64,000 nt of DNA, taken from assembly GCF_900232995.1 (NCBI RefSeq), contig NZ_OCVX01000005.1, positions 80,413-144,412 on the forward strand, read 5' to 3'. This document shows positions 33,982-42,076 of the stretch, in pieces. This DNA comes from Mycobacterium simulans. Lineage in GTDB: Bacteria; Actinomycetota; Actinomycetes; Mycobacteriales; Mycobacteriaceae. Positions within the stretch are counted from its first letter, which is position 1; each line of letters opens with the position of its first letter. The position numbers and the translations under genes were made by a program. Below the pieces are notes generated by a model. The model searched no databases and had not been told where the DNA came from. It saw only the letters and a list, made by a program, of their open reading frames with translations.

Positions 33982-35040
33982 CTACCCGACCCGTCGGCCA
34001 AACGCCCGTCGCGGGGGTAGCCGCACACCAAGTTGCTTGGCCATGCGGTAGCCGGTGACCGCGAGGTCACGGATCTCCTCGGGCCGCAGCCCAGACTGCA
34101 GCGCCGTGTCCAGCATGCCCGCCATCCGATGCTGCGGCTCGCAGCGCAACGCGGCGTCCAGCGCGATACCAGTCAGCGGCCCGTCGCCGCGGGCGTAGGC
34201 GCTGAACGCCAGCAACACCAGAGCCTCCACCCGCCACGGCTGCGGCAGTGCGCGCGCCAGCAATGCCCACAACGACTCGGCCGCACCGGCGTTCTCGCCG
34301 ACAGCAAGGGCATACAGCGTGTCCCGCACCGCCGCGTCGTGCAGCGCACAGCCAAGCTCGGCGAGCACCGCATCGGACAGTGGTTGCCCATCGGCGACAC
34401 GGGCGGCAGCGGCCATCGTTGCTTCCACATCGCGCCGACCGCAGCCCGTCGGGTCAGCGCGGTGCGCGATCTCGCGTGCGGCGGCCCTTTGTCGTATGGC
34501 AACGGCGAGTTCGGCGCTGCGCCGCGGGTCGTCAACGGCGATAACTGCCTGCAAGTCGGCACGGCGCGAGTAGAGCCGCCGGCCGTCCAACACCGCCGCC
34601 ACCGCGAGTGGCGACGCCGACGGATCTTCGACCACTCCCGCCGAGCCGCACCCGTCCGCGCAATGCCATTGCCCGCCAAGGGCTATCCGATCCACGACAT
34701 GCGCTGCCCACAGCACGATGTCGTGCTCGGCCAACGCCTCCGTGAGCGCCACGCACAGCTGCCGGTACTGCTCATTGCACACCGGACAGTGCGCCCCTTT
34801 GGCGTCGACAATCACTGCGATCGCGGCCTCAGGCTTAGCAGCGGCCGCCAGGTCCGCGAGATGCTCAACCCGATCGGCGAGCTCTGCGGACAGGTCCGCC
34901 CGCATTACCGACCCCAGTTCGCCGCCCTCCAACGACACCAGGACCAGTGAATTTTCCGGCACAAAACCGAGAACGGCCGGCAATGCGGCGATCAGCGATC
35001 CGGGGCGGTTGAGTTCAAAGTCAGGCTCATGCTTTGTCAT
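33982..35040 (-). CDS. DUF4192 family protein (Rv2712c-like)
   Basis: This 352-residue Ala-rich protein begins MTKHEPDFELNRPGSLIAALPAVLGFVPENSLVLV, the hallmark of DUF4192. The ATG 35040 begins at that conserved start. It is convergent with ideR and its 5' end overlaps the presumptive promoter of sthA. Its biochemical role is unknown. Confidence 0.85.
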   Translation of the reverse strand: MTKHEPDFELNRPGSLIAALPAVLGFVPENSLVLVSLEGGELGSVMRADLSAELADRVEHLADLAAAAKPEAAIAVIVDAKGAHCPVCNEQYRQLCVALTEALAEHDIVLWAAHVVDRIALGGQWHCADGCGSAGVVEDPSASPLAVAAVLDGRRLYSRRADLQAVIAVDDPRRSAELAVAIRQRAAAREIAHRADPTGCGRRDVEATMAAAARVADGQPLSDAVLAELGCALHDAAVRDTLYALAVGENAGAAESLWALLARALPQPWRVEALVLLAFSAYARGDGPLTGIALDAALRCEPQHRMAGMLDTALQSGLRPEEIRDLAVTGYRMAKQLGVRLPPRRAFGRRVG

Positions 35041-35153
35041 GCGCCCAACGGTGGCAACCCACACCGTCAGGTCGGTGCTACCGCAATGTAAATCAGCCAC
35101 CGTCTGTGGACAAACTCGCGACTGTGGGCTCTATCGTCTATCCCATGAGTTCG

Positions 35154-36560
35154 ATGCGGGAATACGACTTGGTCGTCATCGGTTCGGGGCCCGGCGGTCA
35201 AAAGGCCGCCATCGCCGCGGCCAAGTTGGGCAAAACCGTGGCGATCGTCGAACGCGGCCGAATGGTCGGCGGCGTCTGCGTGAATACCGGCACGATCCCC
35301 TCAAAGACATTGCGCGAGGCGGTCGTCTATCTCACCGGTATGAGCCAGCGCGAACTCTATGGCGCGAGCTACCGAGTCAAGGACAAGATCACCCCCGCGG
35401 ACCTGCTGGCGCGCACCCAGCATGTGATCGGCAAGCAAGTCGACGTGGTGCGCTCGCAATTGATGCGTAACCGGATCGACCTCGTCCTGGGTCACGGCCG
35501 CTTCGTCGATCCGCACACCGTCCTGGTCGAGGAAGACGCCCAGGGCGAGCGCGTCACCGTCAGCGGCGACTACGTCGTCATCGCCACCGGCACCAAGCCG
35601 GTGCGGCCGTCCGGGGTCGAGTTCGACGAGAAACGGGTACTGGACTCCGACGGCATCTTGGACCTGCGGTCGCTCCCGGCGTCGATGGTCGTCGTGGGCG
35701 CCGGGGTCATCGGAATCGAGTACGCATCGATGTTCGCCGCACTGGGTACCAAGGTGACCGTCGTGGAAAAGCGCGACACCATGCTGGATTTCTGCGACCC
35801 GGAGATCGTGGAAGCGCTGAAGTTCCACCTGCGCGACCTCGCGGTGACCTTCCGGTTCGGCGAGGAAGTGACCGCGGTCGACGTCGGCTCTGCTGGCACC
35901 GTCACCACCTTGGCCAGCGGCAAGCAGATTCCCGCCGAGACGGTGATGTACTCCGCGGGCCGGGAAGGACAAACCGAACACCTGGGCCTAGAGAACGCGG
36001 GGTTGGAAACCGACCACCGCGGACGGATTTTCGTCGACGATCAATTCCAGACCAAGGTCGATCACATTTACGCCGTCGGCGACGTCATCGGCTTCCCGGC
36101 GCTGGCGGCGACCTCCATGGACCAGGGCCGGCTAGCCGCCTACCACGCATTCGGCGAACCGACCGACGGCATGACCGCGCTGCAGCCGATCGGTATCTAT
36201 TCGATCCCCGAGGTCTCCTATGTCGGAGCCACCGAGGTGGAATTGACCAAAGACTCGATCCCCTACGAGGTAGGGGTGGCCCGGTACCGGGAGCTGGCGC
36301 GCGGCCAAATCGCCGGCGACTCCTACGGCATGCTCAAGCTGCTGGTGTCCACTCGCGATCGCACGCTGCTCGGCGTGCACATCTTCGGGACCAGTGCCAC
36401 TGAGATGGTGCACATCGGGCAGGCCGTGATGGGATGCGGCGGCACCGTCGACTATCTGGTCGACGCGGTGTTCAATTACCCGACGTTCTCCGAGGCCTAC
36501 AAGGTCGCCGCGCTGGACGTGACGAACAAGATGCGCGCGCTCAACCAGTTCTTACGCTGA
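35154..36560 (+). CDS. sthA: Soluble pyridine nucleotide transhydrogenase
   Basis: This 468-residue flavoprotein disulfide-reductase-fold enzyme has GSGPGGQKAAIAAAKLG (FAD), GGVCVNTGTIPSKTLRE (only one of the usual redox cysteines retained, which separates SthA from lipoamide dehydrogenase), GAGVIGIEYASMFAALG (NAD(P)H) and YAVGDVIG. It equilibrates NADH and NADPH. ATG 35145 nine bases earlier is preceded by a TATCGT box and could be a leaderless start. Confidence 0.93.
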   Translation: MREYDLVVIGSGPGGQKAAIAAAKLGKTVAIVERGRMVGGVCVNTGTIPSKTLREAVVYLTGMSQRELYGASYRVKDKITPADLLARTQHVIGKQVDVVRSQLMRNRIDLVLGHGRFVDPHTVLVEEDAQGERVTVSGDYVVIATGTKPVRPSGVEFDEKRVLDSDGILDLRSLPASMVVVGAGVIGIEYASMFAALGTKVTVVEKRDTMLDFCDPEIVEALKFHLRDLAVTFRFGEEVTAVDVGSAGTVTTLASGKQIPAETVMYSAGREGQTEHLGLENAGLETDHRGRIFVDDQFQTKVDHIYAVGDVIGFPALAATSMDQGRLAAYHAFGEPTDGMTALQPIGIYSIPEVSYVGATEVELTKDSIPYEVGVARYRELARGQIAGDSYGMLKLLVSTRDRTLLGVHIFGTSATEMVHIGQAVMGCGGTVDYLVDAVFNYPTFSEAYKVAALDVTNKMRALNQFLR

Positions 36561-36683
36561 GCTAGCCGGCCGCGCCACGGCAGACACGTCCGTCCAGGTT
36601 TGCTGGTTCAATTACTGGTACTCATCGCGTTGAGAGACACTGGTGGGGGCACGCCAGAGACACCCAGAGAGGAGGCAACACCC

Positions 36684-37661
36684 ATGGCCCACGGTCAAGA
36701 CCCGGGCGAGGCGCAGGACTACCAGCCCGGCCAACCTGGCATGTACGAGCTCGAGTTTCCGGCGCCCGTGTTGTCGACGTCCGACGGTCGTGGCCCGGTG
36801 TTGGTGCACGCTTTGGAGGGCTTTTCCGACGCCGGTCATGCGATCCGGCTAGCCGCACGCCACCTTAAGGTGGCCCTGGACACCGAGCTGGTCGCGTCCT
36901 TCGCGATTGACGAACTGCTGGACTACCGCTCGCGCCGGCCGCTGATGACGTTCAAGACCGATCACTTCACCCATTACGACGATCCAGAGCTCAGCCTGTA
37001 CGCGCTGCGCGACAGCGTCGGCACCCCGTTCCTACTACTGGCCGGCATGGAGCCGGACCTGAAGTGGGAGCGCTTCATAACCGCAGTGCGGCTGCTGGCC
37101 GAGCGTCTGGGGGTACGGCAGACGATCGGCCTGGGTACCGTGCCAATGGCCGTTCCGCACACGCGCCCCATCACCATGACCGCGCATTCCAACAACGGCG
37201 AACTGATCGCCGATTTCACGCCGTGGATCACCGAAATCCAAGTTCCCGGTAGCGCTTCCAACCTGCTGGAGTACCGCATGGCGCAGCACGGTCACGAGGT
37301 CGTCGGTTTCACCGTCCACGTCCCGCACTACCTGACACAGACCGACTACCCCGCCGCCGCCCAGGCGCTGCTCGAGCAAGTGGCCAAGACCGGCTCACTG
37401 GAACTGCCGTTGACCGCGCTGGCCGAATCGGCAGCCGAGATCCGGGCCAAAATCGACGAACAGGTTCAGGCGAGCGCAGAGGTCGCTCAGGTGGTGGCAG
37501 CCCTTGAGCGCCAGTACGATGCGTTCATCGACGCTCAGGAGAACAGGTCGTTACTAGCGCGTGACGAGGATCTACCGAGCGGCGACGAGCTTGGGGCAGA
37601 GTTTGAGCGGTTCCTGGCTCAGCAGGCGGAAAAGAAGTTCGACGACGACGATCCGAAGTAA
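36684..37661 (+). CDS. PAC2-family protein (Rv2714-like)
   Basis: This 325-residue protein has a family-typical beginning (VLVHALEGFSDAGHAIRLAARHL) and a carboxyl-terminal coiled region rich in Glu and Ala. PAC2 proteins are homologues of proteasome assembly chaperones, though bacterial function is unproven. AGAGAGGAGG immediately precedes the ATG, deciding this start over 36600. Confidence 0.88.
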   Translation: MAHGQDPGEAQDYQPGQPGMYELEFPAPVLSTSDGRGPVLVHALEGFSDAGHAIRLAARHLKVALDTELVASFAIDELLDYRSRRPLMTFKTDHFTHYDDPELSLYALRDSVGTPFLLLAGMEPDLKWERFITAVRLLAERLGVRQTIGLGTVPMAVPHTRPITMTAHSNNGELIADFTPWITEIQVPGSASNLLEYRMAQHGHEVVGFTVHVPHYLTQTDYPAAAQALLEQVAKTGSLELPLTALAESAAEIRAKIDEQVQASAEVAQVVAALERQYDAFIDAQENRSLLARDEDLPSGDELGAEFERFLAQQAEKKFDDDDPK

Positions 37662-37696
37662 ACGCCCGAACTGGCCCGACAACGAGGTTGGACGAG

Positions 37697-38722
37697 ATGA
37701 CCGAGCGGAAGCGCAGACTTCGCCCGGTGCGGGAAGTGACTGCGCCTTCGCTGCAGTTCCGCACCATCCACGGCTATAAGCGGGCGTTCCGGATCGCCGG
37801 CGATGGGCCGGCGATTCTGCTGATCCACGGCATCGGCGACAACTCCACCACCTGGAATGGCATACATGCCAAGCTGGCTCAGCGGTTCACCGTCATCGCC
37901 CCAGATCTGTTGGGCCACGGCAAGTCCGACAAGCCACGCGCCGACTACTCGGTGGCGGCCTACGCCAACGGCATGCGCGACCTGCTCAGCGTGCTCGACA
38001 TCGAGCGCGTGACCGTCGTCGGACATTCGCTCGGTGGCGGCGTGGCGATGCAATTCGCCTACCAGTTTCCTCAGCTGGTCGAGCGGCTGGTGCTGGTCGG
38101 CGCTGGCGGCGTCACCAAGGATGTCAACATCGTCTTCCGCTTGGCCTCGTTGCCGATGGGCAGCGAGGCCCTGGCATTGCTGCGGCTTCCCCTCGTGCTG
38201 CCTGCAGTTCAGCTGGCCGGGCGGATAGCGGGCGTGGCAATGGGATCGACCGGCCTCGGGCGTGACCTGCCCAACGTGCTGCGGATACTGGATGACCTAC
38301 CGGAGCCGACAGCCTCAGCGGCGTTCAGCCGCACCTTGCGGGCCGTGGTGGACTGGCGCGGGCAGATCGTCACGATGCTGGACCGATGTTATTTGACCGA
38401 GGCCATTCCGGTGCAGATCATCTGGGGCAGCCGGGACGTGGTGGTCCCCGTCCGCCATGCCGAAATGGCGCACGCCGCGATGCCCGGCTCCAGGCTGGAG
38501 ATCTTCGAGCGCTCCGGCCATTTTCCATTCCACGACGACCCGGCCCGCTTCATCGACGTTGTGCAGCGCTTCATCGACACCACCGCGCCCGCCGAATACG
38601 ACCCGGTAGCCCTGCGCCAGTTGCTCCGCACCGGCAGCGGCGAACGCACCGTCTCCGGCCCTGTCGACACTCGCGTTGCCGTCCTGAACGCGATGGGTTC
38701 AGACGAACGCAGCGCTACCTGA
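37697..38722 (+). CDS. Alpha/beta hydrolase (Rv2715-like)
   Basis: This 341-residue enzyme has the oxyanion segment ILLIHGIGDNSTTWNG, nucleophile elbow VGHSLGGGVAMQFAYQFPQ with Ser near 106, catalytic aspartate in IWGSRDVVVPV and histidine in SGHFPFHDDP. It probably hydrolyses an ester or epoxide; substrate unknown. The ATG 37697 gives the H37Rv length; TTG 37688 would add three residues. Confidence 0.9.
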   Translation: MTERKRRLRPVREVTAPSLQFRTIHGYKRAFRIAGDGPAILLIHGIGDNSTTWNGIHAKLAQRFTVIAPDLLGHGKSDKPRADYSVAAYANGMRDLLSVLDIERVTVVGHSLGGGVAMQFAYQFPQLVERLVLVGAGGVTKDVNIVFRLASLPMGSEALALLRLPLVLPAVQLAGRIAGVAMGSTGLGRDLPNVLRILDDLPEPTASAAFSRTLRAVVDWRGQIVTMLDRCYLTEAIPVQIIWGSRDVVVPVRHAEMAHAAMPGSRLEIFERSGHFPFHDDPARFIDVVQRFIDTTAPAEYDPVALRQLLRTGSGERTVSGPVDTRVAVLNAMGSDERSAT

Positions 38723-38755
38723 TCACCCCTCTCGCGCGCAACGTACAGTCGGGCC

Positions 38756-39448
38756 ATGGGTATAGACGTGACCGTCTTGCGGGTCTTCACCGATCCGGAT
38801 GGCAATTTCGGCAATCCGCTCGGCGTGGTCGATGCCAGCCAGGTTGAGCATCGCGACCGGCAACACCTGGCGGCCCGATTGGGTTATAGCGAAACGATAT
38901 TCGTCGATCTCCCCACAGCCGGCTCAACCACCGCGCACGCCACCATCCACACTCCGCGCACCGAGGTGCCGTTCGCTGGCCACCCGACGGTGGGAGCGTC
39001 GTGGTGGCTGCGCCACAACGATCTGCCGATTCGCACGCTGCAGGTGCCGGCCGGCATCGTGCAGGTGAGCTACGGCGACAGTGGCGACCTCACGACCATC
39101 AACGCACGGGCGGAGTGGGCGCCCGAGATTGCCATCCACGACATCGAATCACGCGAGGCCCTTGCGGCCGCCGACCCGACCGATTTTCCCGACGACATCG
39201 CCCATTACTTGTGGACCTGGACCGACCGGTCCGCCGGATCGATTCGGGCCCGGATGTTCGCATCCAACCTTGGTGTGCCAGAAGACGAAGCGACAGGCTC
39301 GGCGGCGATACGCATTACCGATTACCTCAGCCGCGATCTCACCATTACCCAGGGCAAGGGATCGATGATCGAAACCACGTGGAGTCCCGAGGGCTGGGTC
39401 GGCGTCACCGGCCGCGTCGCCAGTGACGGTGTGAGACAAGTCGACTGA
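38756..39448 (+). CDS. PhzF-family epimerase/isomerase-like protein (Rv2716-like)
   Basis: This 230-residue protein has a PhzF beginning (VLRVFTDPDGNFGNPLGVV), the catalytic-Glu segment LGYSETIFVD and the FAGHPTVGASWWL signature. PhzF-fold proteins catalyse isomerisation with acid-base chemistry; no phenazine cluster is present, so the role is likely housekeeping or detoxifying. Shorter than typical two-lobed PhzF (~280), so the second half is contracted. Confidence 0.85.
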   Translation: MGIDVTVLRVFTDPDGNFGNPLGVVDASQVEHRDRQHLAARLGYSETIFVDLPTAGSTTAHATIHTPRTEVPFAGHPTVGASWWLRHNDLPIRTLQVPAGIVQVSYGDSGDLTTINARAEWAPEIAIHDIESREALAAADPTDFPDDIAHYLWTWTDRSAGSIRARMFASNLGVPEDEATGSAAIRITDYLSRDLTITQGKGSMIETTWSPEGWVGVTGRVASDGVRQVD

Positions 39449-39457
39449 CGCTTCGGT

Positions 39458-39952
39458 TCAGCGTTTTCGGTGCAGCACGGCGGCGAGGTGATGCTGCAGG
39501 GGTTGCCCGACCGCACCCATCTGCAACGAGTACGAAAGCTGGTCGCCGTCGATGCGCAACGAACGACCAAGTGCATTCACCTCTTTAGCGGTCGGGGTTA
39601 GTCCGATGGCCCCGATCGGACCGGTAGCCAACTCGACTTCGATGACATCACCGCTCCGCGAATAGGTGCCCACTTCGATTTCGGTGATTCCGCTCGGGTG
39701 AGCGAGTACCAGCTCAACGTGACCTGGTTGCGGCACACGGAGATACCCCGTTTCTGCATGCAGCGGCTTCCCGTCGGCTACGGCCCTGGTCTTTTGGCCG
39801 TAAGCCAGAAATGGCTTGCCCACATGGGAGAAGACGACTTCCTCGAGGTACTCAAACGGCTGAATCGTCGGGTACTCGCCTCTGCCCCGGCCAGCCCAGG
39901 TACCTAACAGCGGTGCCAATGCGTCAAGATCAGGGTGCAGGTCAGGAAGCAT
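39458..39952 (-). CDS. Nitrobindin-like heme protein (Rv2717c-like)
   Basis: This 164-residue beta-barrel protein has the family motif LLGTWAGRGRGEYPTI near the N-terminus and paired histidines (QHHLAAVLH) near the C-terminus, one of which would be the proximal heme ligand. Nitrobindins bind heme b and react with NO or peroxynitrite. ATG 39952 is the family start. Confidence 0.9.
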   Translation of the reverse strand: MLPDLHPDLDALAPLLGTWAGRGRGEYPTIQPFEYLEEVVFSHVGKPFLAYGQKTRAVADGKPLHAETGYLRVPQPGHVELVLAHPSGITEIEVGTYSRSGDVIEVELATGPIGAIGLTPTAKEVNALGRSLRIDGDQLSYSLQMGAVGQPLQHHLAAVLHRKR

Positions 39953-39980
39953 GAAGGAAGCCTAGCCGCGTTGCGATCGG

Positions 39981-40445
39981 TCAGTTTGGAGCCGATACGT
40001 TGCGGTGCGCGCGAAGCGCCTCAATCTCACGCTCGAAGTCGTCGGCTGATGAAAAAGATCGGTATACGGACGCGAACCGCAGATACGCCACCTCGTCGAG
40101 TTCGCGCAACGGCCCGAGGATTGCCAGGCCGACGTCGTGACTGGGGACCTCCGGGGACCCAGCGGCACGCACGGTGTCTTCCACCTGCTGGGCGAGCAGG
40201 TTCAGCGCATCGTCGTCGACCTGGCGCCCCTGGCATGCTCGACGCACGCCGCTAATGACCTTTTCCCGGCTGAAAGGCTCCGTGACGCCGCTGCGCTTGA
40301 CCACGGCCAGGATTGCGGTTTCCACGGTCGTGAACCGCCGCCCACACTCGGGGCACGACCTGCGCCGGCGAATGGCCTGGCCTTCGTCGGTTTCCCGCGA
40401 ATCAATCACCCGGGAATCGGGATGCCGGCAGAACGGACAGTGCAT
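39981..40445 (-). CDS. nrdR: Transcriptional repressor NrdR
   Basis: This 154-residue regulator of ribonucleotide reductase genes has an N-terminal zinc ribbon (CPFCRHPDSRV and CPECGRRF) and an ATP-cone domain (KRSGVTEPFSREKVISGVRRA). MHCPFC at 40445 is the conserved start. It acts through ATP/dATP binding. Downstream of chiZ on the same strand. Confidence 0.96.
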   Translation of the reverse strand: MHCPFCRHPDSRVIDSRETDEGQAIRRRRSCPECGRRFTTVETAILAVVKRSGVTEPFSREKVISGVRRACQGRQVDDDALNLLAQQVEDTVRAAGSPEVPSHDVGLAILGPLRELDEVAYLRFASVYRSFSSADDFEREIEALRAHRNVSAPN

Positions 40446-40602
40446 GGCCGCTCCTTTGCCGCATCCGGGTATCGCAGACGACTCCGAGAGTACCTGTGCG
40501 CTCGCTCGCAGGGCGAACGCAGCCGCCAGCCATCCGCGCTCAACCCCGCGGTCCGCGAGCAAGCTTGGCGTAGAACGGTTTTCGCAGTACACGGTGAAAC
40601 CG

Positions 40603-41097
40603 TCAGCCGACCGGCGCGATCAGGGTCTGGCCTGCGGACAGCGTCGTGGAGTCCAGGGCATTGAGTTCGCGGATGCGTTCGGCAACCTGGCGCACCGGCG
40701 CGTCGGGCGCGACGCGAGCGGCGACGCTCTGCAAAGACTCTCCAGGCAACACGCGCACTACAGCGAGCGTGTCGGGTACCCGAGTGACCGCAGCGGAGGA
40801 GCTGCCATTGGCCATGTCCCCAAAGTTGGCTACCAGGCCAAGCCAGAGGGTAATCATCGCCGCAAGCAGGGCCAGCCCCAGTGTCGTCGCTACCGTGTCC
40901 GGACTCCTGCGATGAGATGCCATCGACATCGCAACCCCGGTGCCGGGGTAGCGCAGCGGCGTCCCCGCCGGCCGGTAGGGGCCCGGCCTGCGCGATTGGG
41001 CATGCCGAGCCCGACCAGAGCGAGACTCGGGTATCGGCCCGTTGATCGGCCCCCGGACGCTACGGGTACGTGGCAGGACTGTCTGGATGATCGTCAT
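40603..41097 (-). CDS. chiZ: Cell-division-associated LysM protein ChiZ
   Basis: This 164-residue protein has a basic, unstructured N-terminus (~1-65), a single membrane helix (VATTLGLALLAAMITLWLGLVANF, about 69-92) and a C-terminal LysM domain (LAVVRVLPGESLQSVAARVAPDAPVRQVAERIRELNALDS). The M. tuberculosis protein is DNA-damage inducible and affects division. It is divergent from lexA and has LexA-like sites upstream. Confidence 0.9.
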   Translation of the reverse strand: MTIIQTVLPRTRSVRGPINGPIPESRSGRARHAQSRRPGPYRPAGTPLRYPGTGVAMSMASHRRSPDTVATTLGLALLAAMITLWLGLVANFGDMANGSSSAAVTRVPDTLAVVRVLPGESLQSVAARVAPDAPVRQVAERIRELNALDSTTLSAGQTLIAPVG

Positions 41098-41121
41098 GTT
41101 GTTCCTCCGGCCGACGGTTTC

Positions 41122-41180
41122 TCGCTCGTGTGTTCGACACTCTAGTCGCTCGTGTGTTCGATACCCGAACATTTGATCGA
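41122..41180 (-). promoter_or_regulatory. Array of LexA-like half sites upstream of chiZ
   Basis: On the minus strand two exact 16-base copies of TCGAACACACGAGCGA (41122-41137 and 41146-41161, spaced 24 bp) carry a perfect left half of the SOS box and a degenerate right half. A third CCGAAC-ATTT-GATCGA, in the plus direction, lies at 41165-41180. They explain DNA-damage control of chiZ. Confidence 0.6.
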
Positions 41181-41292
41181 AGCGTGTCGCCCGTGCAAGA
41201 CGTTAAACCAACCCACCGACAAAACCTCTCCGGTTCGGCGTCGACCATCACCACCTGCTACTGAACGACTGCCGACGCCACACGACACACAG

Positions 41293-41308
41293 TCGAACAC
41301 ATGTTTGA
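41293..41308. promoter_or_regulatory. SOS (LexA) box upstream of lexA
   Basis: TCGAAC-ACAT-GTTTGA differs at one position from the mycobacterial consensus TCGAAC-N4-GTTCGA. It is 32 bases upstream of the lexA ATG, as expected for autorepression. Confidence 0.85.
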
Positions 41309-41340
41309 TTCTTGCGCGGGTTGCGGCTACATTCAGTGCC

Positions 41341-42057
41341 ATGAGCGACAGCAACAACACCCCATCGGGATCGGGCCCACCAGCATCGGGCCCAGCAGCA
41401 TCGGGCCCAGCGGATTCATCGCTGACCGAGCGGCAGCGCACCATCTTGAACGTCATCCGTGCCTCGGTCACCGGCCGCGGGTACCCGCCGAGCATCCGGG
41501 AGATCGGCGACGCAGTCGGTCTGACGTCAACATCCTCGGTGGCCCACCAGCTGCGCACCCTAGAGCGCAAGGGCTACCTGCGCCGTGACCCGAATCGCCC
41601 TCGAGCGGTCGATGTCCGCGGCGTCGACGACGCAGCAGCGCCGACGCCGGTGACCGAAGTCGCCGGCTCGGATGCGCTACCGGAACCCACCTTTGTCCCC
41701 GTGCTCGGGCGCATCGCGGCCGGTGGCCCGATTCTTGCCGAGGAAGCCGTCGAGGACGTCTTCCCGTTGCCCCGCGAGCTGGTCGGCGAGGGGACGCTGT
41801 TCCTGCTCAAGGTCGTCGGCGACTCGATGGTCGAGGCCGCGATTTGCGACGGCGACTGGGTGGTGGTGCGCCAGCAAAACGTCGCCGACAACGGTGACAT
41901 CGTTGCAGCGATGATCGACGGCGAGGCCACCGTGAAGACGTTCAAGCGGGCAGGCGGTCAGGTCTGGCTGATGCCGCACAACCCGGCCTTCGATCCGATC
42001 CCGGGCAATGATGCAACCGTGCTTGGCAAGGTCGTCACGGTAATCCGAAAGATCTAG
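41341..42057 (+). CDS. lexA: LexA repressor
   Basis: This 238-residue LexA has a proline-rich N-terminal leader (in which ASGPAAS-type units repeat), a winged-helix DNA-binding domain (LTERQRTILNVIRASVTGRGYPPSIREIGDAVGLTSTSSVAHQL), an Ala-Gly cleavage site in GRIAAGGPI, catalytic Ser in GDSMVEAAI and Lys in TVKTFKR. It represses SOS genes and autocleaves with RecA. ATG 41341 is used by comparison. Confidence 0.97.
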   Translation: MSDSNNTPSGSGPPASGPAASGPADSSLTERQRTILNVIRASVTGRGYPPSIREIGDAVGLTSTSSVAHQLRTLERKGYLRRDPNRPRAVDVRGVDDAAAPTPVTEVAGSDALPEPTFVPVLGRIAAGGPILAEEAVEDVFPLPRELVGEGTLFLLKVVGDSMVEAAICDGDWVVVRQQNVADNGDIVAAMIDGEATVKTFKRAGGQVWLMPHNPAFDPIPGNDATVLGKVVTVIRKI

Positions 42058-42076
42058 CGTCGGTTACCGGTCGAGG

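Noticed and set aside
32115..34070. A 651-codon frame antisense to sigB and ideR
   Set aside because: It is fully opposite to two well-conserved genes, has no ribosome site and arises from GC-rich third-position bias.
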